DNA of 64,000 bases from the NCBI RefSeq assembly GCF_024438035.1, contig NZ_JANFQF010000015.1:62001-126000 (forward strand), read 5' to 3'. This DNA is from Rhodococcus tibetensis (GTDB lineage: Bacteria > Actinomycetota > Actinomycetes > Mycobacteriales > Mycobacteriaceae). How positions within the stretch are numbered: position 1 is the first letter of the stretch; each line of letters starts with the position of its first letter. The translations under genes were made by a program, and so were the position numbers. Positions 1-8,740 of this stretch are shown here, piece after piece. The notes below the pieces were generated by a model, which saw nothing but the letters and a program-made list of their open reading frames with translations, made no database searches and was not told where the DNA came from.

Positions 1-35
1 GGCAGTTCGCCTTCACTTCAGGCAGGGAGATTTTC

Positions 36-1022
36 ATGACATCCGAAGCGGCGATCGAGGCGATCGACCTGGTCAAACGATTCGGCGACAACGTGGCCGT
101 CGATGGGGTGAGCTTCACGGTTCCCCAGGGATCCGTTCTCGGATTGCTCGGCCCCAACGGCGCAGGCAAGACCACGACGGTGCGGATGATGACCACACTC
201 AGCACGCCCACCAGCGGAACTGCACGGGTGGCCGGTCACGACGTCGTCACCGACCCCAGGTCGGTGCGGCTCAGCATGGGACTGACCGGCCAGGCCGCCA
301 CCATCGACGAGCTGCTGACCGGACGTGAAAACATCCGTATGATCGGCGAACTCTACGGGTTGTCGGGCAATGCAGCACGCCGCGCCAGCGACGAACTGCT
401 CGAACGGTTCTCCCTCACCGCCGCCGGAGACCGGATCGCCAGGACCTATTCCGGGGGAATGCGCAGGCGCCTCGACCTCGCCGTGAGCCTTGTGGCCACA
501 CCACCGGTGCTGTTCCTCGACGAACCCACCACCGGACTCGATCCGGCCAGTCGGATCGAATTGTGGGACGTGCTCCGCGAACTGGTCGAGGACGGGACCA
601 CACTGCTGCTGACGACGCAGTACCTCGAGGAAGCCGACCAACTTGCCGACAAGATCGTCGTCATCGACAAGGGCAAGGTCATCGCCTCCGGCACCCCGGT
701 GCAACTCAAGGACCAGTCCGGCAAGGCCAGTCTCGTTCTGACGGTGTCGCACGTGGCCGATCTCGACGAGGCCGAGCGGATGCTCCGCCAGCACGTCTCG
801 GACGTGCGGGTCGACAGGTCGGCCCGGCAACTGTCGGCACCGACCGATGGACTACGCGACATGACACGTATCGCGAACATTTTCGACGACAGCACCATCC
901 TGCTCGATGACATCGGCCTCAAACGTCCCAGCCTCGACGATGTCTTCCTGAGCCTGACCGGCCACCGCGCCGAGACGGCCGAAAATGCACCTACCTCAGA
1001 CGACCTGGAGACAGCCCGATGA
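36..1022 (+). CDS. ABC transporter ATP-binding protein, DrrA type
   Basis: ATPase subunit of a two-gene exporter of the daunorubicin-resistance (DrrA) family, which powers efflux of hydrophobic drugs or lipids. Seen in the 328-residue product: Walker A GPNGAGKT at about 39-46, signature SGGMR at 139-143 and Walker B LFLDEPTTGLD at 159-169, followed by the C-terminal extension usual in DrrA proteins. A GGGAG ribosome site precedes the ATG. The stop codon overlaps the start of the permease gene by 4 bases (ATGA), so the two are translationally coupled. The substrate cannot be read from sequence. Confidence 0.93.
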   Translation: MTSEAAIEAIDLVKRFGDNVAVDGVSFTVPQGSVLGLLGPNGAGKTTTVRMMTTLSTPTSGTARVAGHDVVTDPRSVRLSMGLTGQAATIDELLTGRENIRMIGELYGLSGNAARRASDELLERFSLTAAGDRIARTYSGGMRRRLDLAVSLVATPPVLFLDEPTTGLDPASRIELWDVLRELVEDGTTLLLTTQYLEEADQLADKIVVIDKGKVIASGTPVQLKDQSGKASLVLTVSHVADLDEAERMLRQHVSDVRVDRSARQLSAPTDGLRDMTRIANIFDDSTILLDDIGLKRPSLDDVFLSLTGHRAETAENAPTSDDLETAR

Positions 1023-1876
1023 CTACCACATCCACACTGACCGACACCGCGATCGGTACCCGGCTGACTCGGCCCGACGTCAAGCCTGCGGGACTGGCAC
1101 GTCAATCGTGGATCGTCGTGCGCCGGAACCTCACCCATATCAAGCGAATGCCCGAGATGCTGCTGGATGTCACCATCCAGCCGGTGATGTTCGTTCTGCT
1201 GTTCGCCTACGTTTTCGGTGGGTCGATCACGACATCGGGCGCGAACTACCGCGAATGGCTACTCCCCGGCATCATGGCTCAAACAATGGTGTTCTCCTGC
1301 TTCGTGGTCGCCGTGGGCTTGAATTCGGATCTCGACAAGGGCATCGTCGATCGCTTCCGGTCGCTACCGATTTCACGGTCGTCGATCCTCATCGGCCGAA
1401 GCGTATCCAGCATCATCCACTCCAGCATCGGCGTCGTCGTCATGTCGCTGACCGGCCTCCTCATCGGCTGGCGCATCCACAACGGCTTCGGCGAGGCGGT
1501 ACTCGCGTTCGCGCTGCTGTTGCTGTTCGGCTTCGCCATGATCTGGTTCGGCATCCTCGTCGGATCGTTGATGCGGTCGGTCGAGGCGGTCCAGGGGTTC
1601 ATGTTCACCTCGATGTTCCCCATCACGTTCCTGGCCAATACCTTCGCACCCACCGAACAGATGCCGACCTGGTTGCGGACCATCGCGGAATGGAATCCGA
1701 TCTCCGCACTCGTGCAAGCCATGCGCCAACTGTGGGGTAACGCTCCGGCAGCACCTCCCAGCGCGGCGTGGCCGCTGCATCACGCGGTTCCCGTCACGAT
1801 CGGCTGGTCACTGCTCCTGATCGCGATCTTCGCGCCCCTCGCCGTGCGTGCGTTCCTGAACAGGACCCGCGACTGA
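1019..1876 (+). CDS. ABC transporter permease, DrrB/ABC-2 type
   Basis: Membrane subunit partnering the ATPase immediately upstream (4-base overlap). The 285-residue product has an N-terminal cytoplasmic segment and about six hydrophobic segments of ABC-2 type. The late motif around WNPISALVQAMRQLWG is typical of DrrB-like permeases. Together the pair should form a homodimeric-type exporter (two copies of each). No regulator gene is visible next to it, although one may lie left of the window. Confidence 0.92.
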   Translation: MTTTSTLTDTAIGTRLTRPDVKPAGLARQSWIVVRRNLTHIKRMPEMLLDVTIQPVMFVLLFAYVFGGSITTSGANYREWLLPGIMAQTMVFSCFVVAVGLNSDLDKGIVDRFRSLPISRSSILIGRSVSSIIHSSIGVVVMSLTGLLIGWRIHNGFGEAVLAFALLLLFGFAMIWFGILVGSLMRSVEAVQGFMFTSMFPITFLANTFAPTEQMPTWLRTIAEWNPISALVQAMRQLWGNAPAAPPSAAWPLHHAVPVTIGWSLLLIAIFAPLAVRAFLNRTRD

Positions 1877-1936
1877 ATCCGCCAGAAGGCGCCCCAGCGT
1901 CCGATCCACCGCGGCACCGGGCATCTCGGCGCTAAC

Positions 1937-2341
1937 GTGGTTCCGGTGACGTACACACCCGATCCGCGCGTCGACGCCTACATCGATGCCTTGCCGGAGT
2001 GGCAGCAGACGATCTGCCGCGAGGTTCGTGAGCTGATCCATGCCGCAGATCCGGCGGTCACCGAAACAATCAAACGCACTGTCCAGCCGTACTTCGTCAT
2101 GCAGGGCAATGTCTGCGCGCTGCTGGCTGCGAAGGATCATGTCAACGTCTTCCTCTATGACGGCGGTATCGTCCCCGACCCGGAGGGAATCATCACCTCC
2201 GGCCACGACAACAAGACCGCGCGCACCGTGGCCGTCCGGGAAGGCGAGAAGATCCGTTCCGGGGCGTTGAAGGCGATGTTTCAGCAGATCATTGCCAATA
2301 ATCGGGCGGGCGGGTGGCGCAAGCTGAAGCGGGAGATGTAG
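1937..2341 (+). CDS. DUF1801 domain protein
   Basis: A 134-residue protein of the DUF1801 (YdhG/iron-chaperone-like fold) family. It shows the family pattern of an N-terminal helix (VDAYIDALPEWQQTICREVRELI), a central strand region with CALLAAKDHVNVFLYDGG and a basic C-terminus. Members are small cytoplasmic alpha/beta proteins of poorly defined role. It starts with GTG; a second GTG three codons later (1946) is an alternative. It lies 60 bases after the permease and just before the LigD-type polymerase gene, but nothing ties it functionally to either. Confidence 0.8.
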   Translation: MVPVTYTPDPRVDAYIDALPEWQQTICREVRELIHAADPAVTETIKRTVQPYFVMQGNVCALLAAKDHVNVFLYDGGIVPDPEGIITSGHDNKTARTVAVREGEKIRSGALKAMFQQIIANNRAGGWRKLKREM

Positions 2342-2387
2342 TTCGGAAAGTGCGCGAGCGCTGCCTCCTGCGGGTTAGGTTGACAGC

Positions 2388-3359
2388 ATGGCGACCGGCA
2401 AGAGCAAGTCTCCCTCTGTCGAGCTGGAGGTCGGTGATCGAACGGTGCGGATTTCTCATCCGGAACGCGTGTATTTCCCGGCCACAGGGGCGACGAAACT
2501 CGATCTCGCGAACTATTACCTGAGCGTCGGTGACGGCATCGTGCGCGCGCTCCGGGAGCGCCCCTGCATGACCCATCGCTTCCCGGACGGACTGAGCGGG
2601 GAGAAGGTTCACCAGAAGCGGTTACCCCACGGTGCCCCGGATTGGGTCGAGACGGTGCGGGTGAACTTCCCCCGCTATGGGCGTCATGCCGACGAGTTGT
2701 GCGTGACGCACCTGGCCGACGTGATCTGGTCGGTGCAGATGTCCGCGGTGGAGTTTCACCCGTGGAACTCCCGCAGGGCGGATGTCGAGAAGCCCGACGA
2801 ATGGCGGATCGATCTCGATCCCATGCCCGATTGCCGATTCGACCGGGTGAAACGCGTCGCCGGTGTCGTGCACGAAGTGCTCGACGAGCTGGGGGCAACG
2901 GGCTGGCCGAAAACATCCGGCGGATCGGGAGTGCACGTCTACGTCCGCATCCAGCCCGATCACGGGTTCGACGACGTGCGCAGGGCGGCGCTGGCCTTCG
3001 CCCGCGAAGTCGAGCGGAGGACACCGAAAGATGTGACCACGACGTGGTGGCGCAAGGACCGCGACCCGCAGAAGGTCTTCGTGGACTACAACCAGAACGC
3101 CCGCGACCACACCATCGCCAGTGCGTATTCGGTGCGAGGTGTTCCCGAGGCGACGGTATCGACACCGGTGTCCTGGGACGAGGTCAACGACGTCGACCCG
3201 CGGGAGTTCACCATCGCCACCGTTCCCGCCCGCTTCGCGGAACTCGGCGATCTGCACGCCGGAATCGACGACGCGGCGTTCTCCCTGGTCCCCTTGCTCG
3301 AATGGGCGGAGCGGGACGAAGCCGCCGGCCAGGCCGATCCCGGTGGCGCCGAGGACTGA
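2388..3359 (+). CDS. Stand-alone LigD polymerase (primase-like) domain protein
   Basis: A 323-residue archaeo-eukaryotic-primase-type polymerase equivalent to the POL domain of the NHEJ ligase LigD. Visible catalytic features: DLDP at 142-145 (metal aspartates D142 and D144), SGGSGVHVYV at 177-186 with the nucleotide-binding histidine H183, and a third acidic residue D233 in VFVDYNQN. Ligase and nuclease domains are absent. The family fills gaps, preferring ribonucleotides, during double-strand-break end joining. Neither Ku nor a ligase is encoded nearby, so it may act with partners elsewhere, as the mycobacterial PolD proteins do. The length matches a complete POL domain, so this is not a truncated LigD. 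Confidence 0.92.
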   Translation: MATGKSKSPSVELEVGDRTVRISHPERVYFPATGATKLDLANYYLSVGDGIVRALRERPCMTHRFPDGLSGEKVHQKRLPHGAPDWVETVRVNFPRYGRHADELCVTHLADVIWSVQMSAVEFHPWNSRRADVEKPDEWRIDLDPMPDCRFDRVKRVAGVVHEVLDELGATGWPKTSGGSGVHVYVRIQPDHGFDDVRRAALAFAREVERRTPKDVTTTWWRKDRDPQKVFVDYNQNARDHTIASAYSVRGVPEATVSTPVSWDEVNDVDPREFTIATVPARFAELGDLHAGIDDAAFSLVPLLEWAERDEAAGQADPGGAED

Positions 3360-3475
3360 TCGGCGCCGCACTGCCTCAGGCGTCGTGGTGGATGCGGCCA
3401 CGCGCCTCGCCGAGTGGCCGACCGGTTCTGCCGCAGGTGAGACCCATGGCGTGTGCGTTTTCATCGCTGTATGCA

Positions 3476-3491
3476 TTGACACGTATATACG
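3476..3491 (+). promoter_or_regulatory. Putative promoter and ArsR operator
   Basis: A TTGACA hexamer (3476-3481) is followed directly by the self-complementary decamer CGTATATACG (3482-3491), about 20 bases ahead of the ArsR-type gene. A palindrome overlapping the promoter core is where an autoregulatory ArsR repressor would bind. The -10 element is not clear, so this is tentative. Confidence 0.35.
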
Positions 3492-3511
3492 CGAAGGCGC
3501 ATGCTCGGGTC

Positions 3512-3829
3512 ATGGCGCTGGATGTGTTCACCGTGGTAGCCGAGCCGCAGCGCCGCCGGATTCTGGAACAGTTGCGCGGCGGCCAGGCGAGCGTCGGGGA
3601 GCTCGTCGACGTTCTTCATCTCTCGCAGCCCACGGTGTCGAAGCACCTGCGGGTACTGCGCCAGGCGGGATTCGTCACGTGCCGCACGGCGGCGCAACAC
3701 CGCATCTACAGCCTGCACCGTGACCCGTTCGACGAACTCGAGGCGTGGCTACAGCCGTACCGCCAACTGTGGATTCGCCATCTCGATGCACTCGGACAGC
3801 ACCTCGATTCGAAGGAGAACAGGACATGA
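3512..3829 (+). CDS. ArsR-family winged-helix regulator
   Basis: A 105-residue ArsR/SmtB-type repressor. The helix-turn-helix reads SVGELVDVLHLSQPTVSKHLRVLRQAGFV at about 29-57. There is no CxC metal-binding motif, so it probably senses something other than a metal, as do many ArsR proteins paired with SRPBCC partners. The start is set by the ATG just after the putative operator. It overlaps the SRPBCC gene by 4 bases (ATGA), a recurrent actinobacterial pairing in which the regulator and the START-like protein are co-transcribed. Confidence 0.9.
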   Translation: MALDVFTVVAEPQRRRILEQLRGGQASVGELVDVLHLSQPTVSKHLRVLRQAGFVTCRTAAQHRIYSLHRDPFDELEAWLQPYRQLWIRHLDALGQHLDSKENRT

Positions 3830-4389
3830 CCGACACCAACCGTCGGAGCGAGTACCGCCCCGGACCACTCCAGCGGGTCGAGACGAAGCCGGAGGGCGAC
3901 CGATGGACACTGACGTTCGTCCGCGAATTCGCCCACTCCCCGTCGGCGCTGTGGACGGCGCTCACCGATCCCGAGGAACTGCCGCAATGGGCGCCGTACA
4001 CGGCGAGCCGCAACCTCGGAACCGTCGGACCCGCCACGCTCATCATGGTCGACGGTGAAGAGCGGACCCAACTCGACGGCAACGTCACGCGAGCGGACGC
4101 GCCGCACGTCCTCGAACACGCGTGGGGCGACGACGTCTTGCGTTGGCAGGTCGACGAAACCGAGTCGGGAACGAGGCTGACGCTGCGCCACACACTCGAT
4201 GACCAACGCACCACCGCAATGACGGCTGCCGGCTGGCACATGTGCTTCGACGTGGCAGAAGCACTCTTGGACGGCAGCCCGATCGGGCCCCTGGTCGGCG
4301 GTGACGCAATGAAGTACGGCTGGCGCGAACTCAACGAGCAATACTCCGAATTCCTCGGTGTCGAGCCGATCGACCCGACACTCGAGTGA
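3826..4389 (+). CDS. SRPBCC (AHSA1/START-like) protein
   Basis: A 187-residue member of the SRPBCC superfamily (AHSA1-like), which forms a deep hydrophobic pocket for a small ligand. Supporting sequence: the characteristic opening FVREFAHSPSALWTALTDPEELPQW, the strand LRWQVDETESGTRLTLRHT and the C-terminal helix with GWHMCFDVAEALLDG. It is translationally coupled to the ArsR gene and may degrade, bind or transport that regulator's ligand. The ligand is not known. Confidence 0.88.
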   Translation: MTDTNRRSEYRPGPLQRVETKPEGDRWTLTFVREFAHSPSALWTALTDPEELPQWAPYTASRNLGTVGPATLIMVDGEERTQLDGNVTRADAPHVLEHAWGDDVLRWQVDETESGTRLTLRHTLDDQRTTAMTAAGWHMCFDVAEALLDGSPIGPLVGGDAMKYGWRELNEQYSEFLGVEPIDPTLE

Positions 4390-4429
4390 ACCGCTGACAG
4401 TGTTCGACTGCGCCAGTACGGTCGAGTCC

Positions 4430-4777
4430 ATGAGACTGCAATGGGAAGCTGTTGTCGTCAACGCCGTGAATCCTGCCGCCCTCGGACAGTGGTGGGCGGC
4501 CGCTCTCGGCTGGGGGCTCGTCACGGATGCCGAAGGGGATGTGCACATCCGGCCGACACCGGAGAGTCATCCGGAAATTCTGTTCGTCGCCGTTCCGGAA
4601 CCGAAGCAGATACAGAACCGGCTGCATCTCGACTTTCGGCCCGACGATCAACAGGCCGAGGTCGAGCGACTTCTCGCCCACGGGGCGCGGCACGCCGACG
4701 TCGGTCAGGGGCAGGAGAGTTGGGTGGTGCTCGCCGATCCGGAAGGCAACGAATTCTGTGTTCTCCGCAGTCGGTAG
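4430..4777 (+). CDS. VOC-family glyoxalase-like protein
   Basis: A 115-residue single-domain VOC (glyoxalase/bleomycin-resistance fold) protein of the glyoxalase-like class. It shows the opening NAVNPAALGQWWAAALGW and the closing strand VVLADPEGNEFCVL, where the final acidic residue usually binds metal. Members of this class are mostly uncharacterised enzymes or binding proteins. It ends 7 bases from the convergent sigma-factor gene, so there is almost no room for a separate terminator. Confidence 0.85.
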   Translation: MRLQWEAVVVNAVNPAALGQWWAAALGWGLVTDAEGDVHIRPTPESHPEILFVAVPEPKQIQNRLHLDFRPDDQQAEVERLLAHGARHADVGQGQESWVVLADPEGNEFCVLRSR

Positions 4778-4784
4778 CGCCGGC

Positions 4785-5264
4785 TCACACCACCGCCGCA
4801 CGCAGATGTCGCAGGGCCTTGTGTTGAACTACGAGCACCCGGCCGACGGGTACGCCGAGTACACCCGCGGTGTCGTGAACGGACAGTCCGTCGATCACCC
4901 TCAGCAGCACGATCTCCCGCGCAGTGGGGTGCAGGCATTGCAAGAGCAGCGACAACTCCGGCGGTGAGTCGACCGTATCGGCCACGGCATTCACTCGTGC
5001 ACGGGCCACCGTCTGGGCCACCCGTCGGTACACCTCGCGCACCGGAAACTCGTGAGAAGCAAGCAAAGGTATGTCACGGGCCACGACGAGCAACGCCTCC
5101 TGCGCCACCTCGTCGACAGGACGTGATGTTTCGCAAGAGTTCCCAAGCCTGGCACGGCAGTACCGCACCACGTACGGCCACAACAACGTGGTCAACCGTT
5201 CGACGCCGGCACGATCCCCTGACGCAGCGACAATTGCCGCAGAACGCACATCGTCACCGAACAT
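4785..5264 (-). CDS. Small SigD/ShbA-like RNA polymerase sigma factor
   Basis: A 159-residue ECF-type sigma factor. Region 2 is visible as WPYVVRYCRARLG...DEVAQEALLVVARDIPLL. Region 4 carries the helix-turn-helix LSVHDTAGVLGVPVGRVLVVQHKALRHL. The organisation resembles actinobacterial SigD/ShbA, which can direct transcription of principal sigma or stress genes. I chose the ATG at 5264 because GGAGG lies 8 bases upstream; longer in-frame starts exist at 5282 and beyond. No anti-sigma gene is adjacent, so any control by protein partners must be encoded elsewhere. Confidence 0.8.
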   Translation of the reverse strand: MFGDDVRSAAIVAASGDRAGVERLTTLLWPYVVRYCRARLGNSCETSRPVDEVAQEALLVVARDIPLLASHEFPVREVYRRVAQTVARARVNAVADTVDSPPELSLLLQCLHPTAREIVLLRVIDGLSVHDTAGVLGVPVGRVLVVQHKALRHLRAAVV

Positions 5265-5335
5265 GAGTCCATCCTCCGACATGGCCGACGGTGACACATC
5301 AGGGTAAATCCCCATCTCGAGATGCGTTTCAACCC

Positions 5336-5797
5336 CTACAGTTCCGGCTTCCGTCGCAAATTCTTCACATGCCCGCGTTGCTTCTTGGCCTCGAGCCTGC
5401 GCCGATGGGAGCCCTTGGTCGCGGCCGTCGGGCGTCGCCGGCGAGGTTCGGCCAACAGCGCCGCCCGCAACAGGGCCGCCATCCGGGCCCGTGCCGCTCG
5501 GCGGTTTCGCAGTTGCGACCGGGTGTCGGACGCCGTCACCGTCACCACTCCGTCGACAAGTCGGTGCCCCAGACCGATCTCCAAGCGCTCGTACTGGGCC
5601 GCCGTGAGAATCGACAGCGCGCGTACGTCGATCGACAGCTCGACCCGCGAATCGGTGGTATTGACGCCCTGCCCACCTGGACCGCCTGAGCGAGAAAATC
5701 GCCATTGCAGCTCCGCGGCCGGAATGACCACCGCGCGGGAGATTTCGAGGTCGTCGGTGACGTCACCTCCCGGAAGTGCTCCAGGCCCGTCGCTCAT
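5336..5797 (-). CDS. arfB: Alternative ribosome-rescue hydrolase ArfB
   Basis: A 153-residue release-factor-like peptidyl-tRNA hydrolase (ArfB/YaeJ) that rescues ribosomes stalled on truncated mRNA. The catalytic GGQ motif is at 41-43 within RFSRSGGPGGQGVNTTDSRV. The C-terminus is a long basic tail (KGSHRRRLEAKKQRGHVKNLRRK) that would insert into the empty mRNA channel. The codon-recognition domain of normal release factors is absent, as expected. The ATG at 5797 is the most credible start; in-frame upstream codons lack a ribosome site. Confidence 0.92.
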   Translation of the reverse strand: MSDGPGALPGGDVTDDLEISRAVVIPAAELQWRFSRSGGPGGQGVNTTDSRVELSIDVRALSILTAAQYERLEIGLGHRLVDGVVTVTASDTRSQLRNRRAARARMAALLRAALLAEPRRRRPTAATKGSHRRRLEAKKQRGHVKNLRRKPEL

Positions 5798-5934
5798 GGT
5801 GACAGTGTGCCCGAGGCGACGCAGTCGCACACATTCGAGGACCTGTGCGGGATTGTCGTGATCGGCACGCCGGCGTAACAGCGAAGCGTCCGTGCCCGAT
5901 ACCTCACGGACTGTCGAATCTCCCGAAGGACCGC

Positions 5935-7026
5935 ATGACTCACTCTCCGCCACCCGCACCTGCCACCAGGCGGAAGTGGCCTTGGATCACCGGCGCGATT
6001 GTCGCGGTGATCGCCACGACCTCGATCCTCAACCCCGCTGAGGACGACCATTCGGCCGACGCCGCAGCGGTGTCCGCGTCCGAGACTTCGGTAACACTGG
6101 CCCCCACCACCCCTCCACCGGCACCGGCCGCACCGCCACTGTCCTCACCCGTGGCGCCTTTGCCGGCGCTTCCCGCTCTGTCCGTCGCCGAACCCCGAAT
6201 GGTCGACGGGACCGAAGCGAACGCCGCACTTCGCCTGCTCGACACCCTGGCGATCAAGGGCCGGGCCCCGAAAACGGGTTACGACCGCGAACTCTTCGGG
6301 CAGTCGTGGACGGACGACGTGACGGTGGAGGGCGGCCACAACGGTTGCGACACACGCAACGACATCCTCCGCCGCGACCTCCAGCACATCGTGTTCAAAC
6401 CCGGGTCCCGTGACTGTGCGGTGCAGAGCGGGACTCTGCACGACCCTTACACCGGAAACACAATTTCCTTCGTGCGTGGTGAAGACACCTCGAGCGCCGT
6501 GCAGATCGACCACGTCGTCGCGCTGTCCGACGCGTGGCAGAAGGGCGCCCAGCAACTCGACACCGCGACGCGTCGCAACTTCGCGAACGACCCCCGGAAC
6601 CTCAGGGCGGTCGACGGGCCCGCCAACCAACGAAAGTCCGACGGGGACGCGGCAACGTGGCTGCCCCCGAACCGCGATTTTCGCTGCACGTACGTGGCCG
6701 ACCAGGTGGAAGTCAAAACCGTCTATGGGCTGTGGGTCACCCAGGCGGAGCACGACGCGATGGCGCGGGTCCTCCAGATTTGCGGCGGAACCTCTCCTGC
6801 CGTCGCGCCGACTCCAGCGTTTACGCCAGCACCCGCTCCCGCCGGTTCTGCGCCCCTTCCAGTTCCTGCACCCGTCCCGTTCGCCGAGCCCGCACCCCCC
6901 AGCGCGGTCTATTACAAGAATTGCTCGGCGGCCCGGGCCGCGGGTGCCGCGCCGGTGCGCGTGGGTGACCCCGGCTATGCGTCACACCTGGATCGCGACG
7001 GGGACGGCGTCGGCTGCGAGAACTGA
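5935..7026 (+). CDS. Secreted or anchored HNH nuclease (DUF1524) with Excalibur domain
   Basis: A 363-residue protein. It has an N-terminal hydrophobic anchor (KWPWITGAIVAVIATTSIL), a long Pro/Ala linker, a GmrSD/DUF1524-type HNH nuclease domain (conserved block GRAPKTGYDRELFG, then QIDHVVALSDAWQKGAQ with the catalytic DHV and the late motif NDPRNLRAVDGPANQRKSDGDAATWLPP), a second Pro/Ala linker and a C-terminal Excalibur calcium-binding domain ending DRDGDGVGCEN. GAAGGA precedes the ATG. Exported nucleases of this kind are usually thought to degrade extracellular DNA. A shorter paralogue lies at 19670. Confidence 0.9.
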   Translation: MTHSPPPAPATRRKWPWITGAIVAVIATTSILNPAEDDHSADAAAVSASETSVTLAPTTPPPAPAAPPLSSPVAPLPALPALSVAEPRMVDGTEANAALRLLDTLAIKGRAPKTGYDRELFGQSWTDDVTVEGGHNGCDTRNDILRRDLQHIVFKPGSRDCAVQSGTLHDPYTGNTISFVRGEDTSSAVQIDHVVALSDAWQKGAQQLDTATRRNFANDPRNLRAVDGPANQRKSDGDAATWLPPNRDFRCTYVADQVEVKTVYGLWVTQAEHDAMARVLQICGGTSPAVAPTPAFTPAPAPAGSAPLPVPAPVPFAEPAPPSAVYYKNCSAARAAGAAPVRVGDPGYASHLDRDGDGVGCEN

Positions 7027-7157
7027 CGACGGTCTGCCGACGCACGCGTCCACAGCCTGACGACGCGCGCATCCACAGCACCCGTTATCGTGAAGTGGCC
7101 TCCAGGGACGTCGGGTACCTGTAGATCTGTTGTACATGTCAGAAGGATGAGATCGAC

Positions 7158-7448
7158 TTGACCTCTGCACCCGACGAAGTCGGCACCCCGTCTCGCTCGA
7201 CGGGCACCGCCGCCGAACTGACCAAGCCTGCACTGTCGGCTCGTGAGGTAGAGGTCCTGCGCCACTGGTTGCGCAGCGATTCCAAGCTCGCCGTCGCCGA
7301 TGACCTGCACATCGCTCTCGGCACGGTCAACACCCACCTCAGCCGCGTCCGCGAGAAGTACGCGCTGGTCGGGCGTGACGCGACCACCAAGACGGCTTTG
7401 CTGGTGCGGGCGCTTCAGGACGAGATCATCACCATCGCCGAACTCTGA
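7158..7448 (+). CDS. Small LuxR-type helix-turn-helix protein
   Basis: A 96-residue protein that is essentially a GerE/LuxR C-terminal DNA-binding domain: LSAREVEVLRHWLRSDSKLAVADDLHIALGTVNTHLSRVREKY at about 27-69, with no receiver or sensor domain. It starts at TTG; GAAGGA lies 10 bases upstream, and the nearby ATGs run into stops at once. Free-standing domains of this type are common in Rhodococcus and related genera and are presumed constitutive DNA binders. It ends 5 bases from the convergent FMN-enzyme gene. Confidence 0.85.
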   Translation: MTSAPDEVGTPSRSTGTAAELTKPALSAREVEVLRHWLRSDSKLAVADDLHIALGTVNTHLSRVREKYALVGRDATTKTALLVRALQDEIITIAEL

Positions 7449-7453
7449 AAACC

Positions 7454-8740
7454 CTATGCCCTCCGCAGGGCGTCCCGGTTGATCTCGTCGACCGAGGTGA
7501 GGCCGCTCAGCCCCACGGTAAGGTCGAATTCGGCGATCACGTTCGCGGTGGCGTCACGGACACCCGCGCGGCCGGCAAGGGCCAGACCGTAGAGGTGCGG
7601 CCGGCCCAGAGTGACCGCATCCGCCCCCAGCGCCAGCGCCTTGAAGACGTCGGCCCCGCTACGGATACCGCTGTCGAGGAGCACCGTCATCCTCCCGTCC
7701 ACCACCGGCGCGATGTCCGTAAGGGCGTCGAGTGCCGAGACGCTACCGTCCACCTGCCGCCCACCGTGATTGGACACCACGATGCCGTCGACACCTGCGT
7801 CGAGGGCGCGCCGGGCGTCGTCCGGATGAAGCACACCTTTGAGGAGCACGGGAAGACTGGTTCTCTCGCGCAACGTCTCGATGTCGCTCCAGCTCAACGA
7901 GGGCCGGGAGTAAATATCCAGAAAGGTCTCGACGGCCGCGCGGGGCTCCGGTGACCGGAGATTGTCGAGGAACCGGCCGGGGAACCGCCGCGTCATCGAC
8001 ACGAGGGACCGGATTGCGCCGAGGGTCACCTCGACATCGGGTTTGGACACTGCCGCCGCGATCCGATCGCGCACGATCCGGCGGAAAACGGGATCCGACG
8101 TGTACTGCGCGATGCCTTGCCCCTGGGCGAACGGAAGCGAACCGAGGTTGAGGTCCTCCGGCCGCCAGCCGAGCATCGTCGTGTCGAGGGTGACGACGAC
8201 AGCGTCCGCCCGGATCTTCTCGGCACGCTGCAGGAGACTGTCCACCAGATCGTCGTCGGTGCTCCAGTACAGCTGGAACCAGCGGGGCGCATCGCCCATG
8301 ACCGCAGCACTGTCCTCCATGGGCGCGCAGCCCTGATTCGAGAAAATGTACGGGACGCCCAGTTCGGCGGCCGCTGCCGCGATCGCGACATCACCGTCGG
8401 GGTGTGCCAGCTCGGCGGCGCCCACCGGCGCGAGCAGGACCGGGGCCGGTAACCGTCGCCCGAACAGTTCGATCCCGATATCGCGTCGAGAAACGTCCCG
8501 CAGCACCCGGGGAACGATCTGCCATTTGTCGAACGCCTCGCGATTGGCCTGCATGGTACGGCCCAGCCCCGCGCCGCCGTGGACGTAAGCCCACGCCTTG
8601 GGACTCATTTTTCTGCGCGCACGGCGTTCAAGGGTCTCGAAGTCCGTCGGAACAGACGGTGCGCGTCCCAGAACACCGTCACGATAGATCAGGTTCTGGC
8701 GGGCCCGGCCCGGGTTGTCCTGGTTCTCGCTCACAGCCAT
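7454..8740 (-). CDS. FMN-dependent alpha-hydroxy-acid oxidase / lactate 2-monooxygenase family
   Basis: A 428-residue TIM-barrel flavoenzyme of the lactate oxidase, glycolate oxidase and lactate 2-monooxygenase family, oxidising an L-2-hydroxy acid through FMN. Visible: PVLLAPVGAAELAHPDGD early in the barrel, QLYWSTDDDLVDSLLQRAE, the catalytic histidine block IVVSNHGGRQVDGSVSALDAL, and the FMN-phosphate motif LLDSGIRSGADVFKALALGADAVTLGRPHLYG. The length and N-terminus (RRARRKMSPKAWAYVHGGAG) fit the lactate 2-monooxygenase branch best. The substrate cannot be settled by eye. No partner genes adjoin it. Confidence 0.9.
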   Translation of the reverse strand: MAVSENQDNPGRARQNLIYRDGVLGRAPSVPTDFETLERRARRKMSPKAWAYVHGGAGLGRTMQANREAFDKWQIVPRVLRDVSRRDIGIELFGRRLPAPVLLAPVGAAELAHPDGDVAIAAAAAELGVPYIFSNQGCAPMEDSAAVMGDAPRWFQLYWSTDDDLVDSLLQRAEKIRADAVVVTLDTTMLGWRPEDLNLGSLPFAQGQGIAQYTSDPVFRRIVRDRIAAAVSKPDVEVTLGAIRSLVSMTRRFPGRFLDNLRSPEPRAAVETFLDIYSRPSLSWSDIETLRERTSLPVLLKGVLHPDDARRALDAGVDGIVVSNHGGRQVDGSVSALDALTDIAPVVDGRMTVLLDSGIRSGADVFKALALGADAVTLGRPHLYGLALAGRAGVRDATANVIAEFDLTVGLSGLTSVDEINRDALRRA

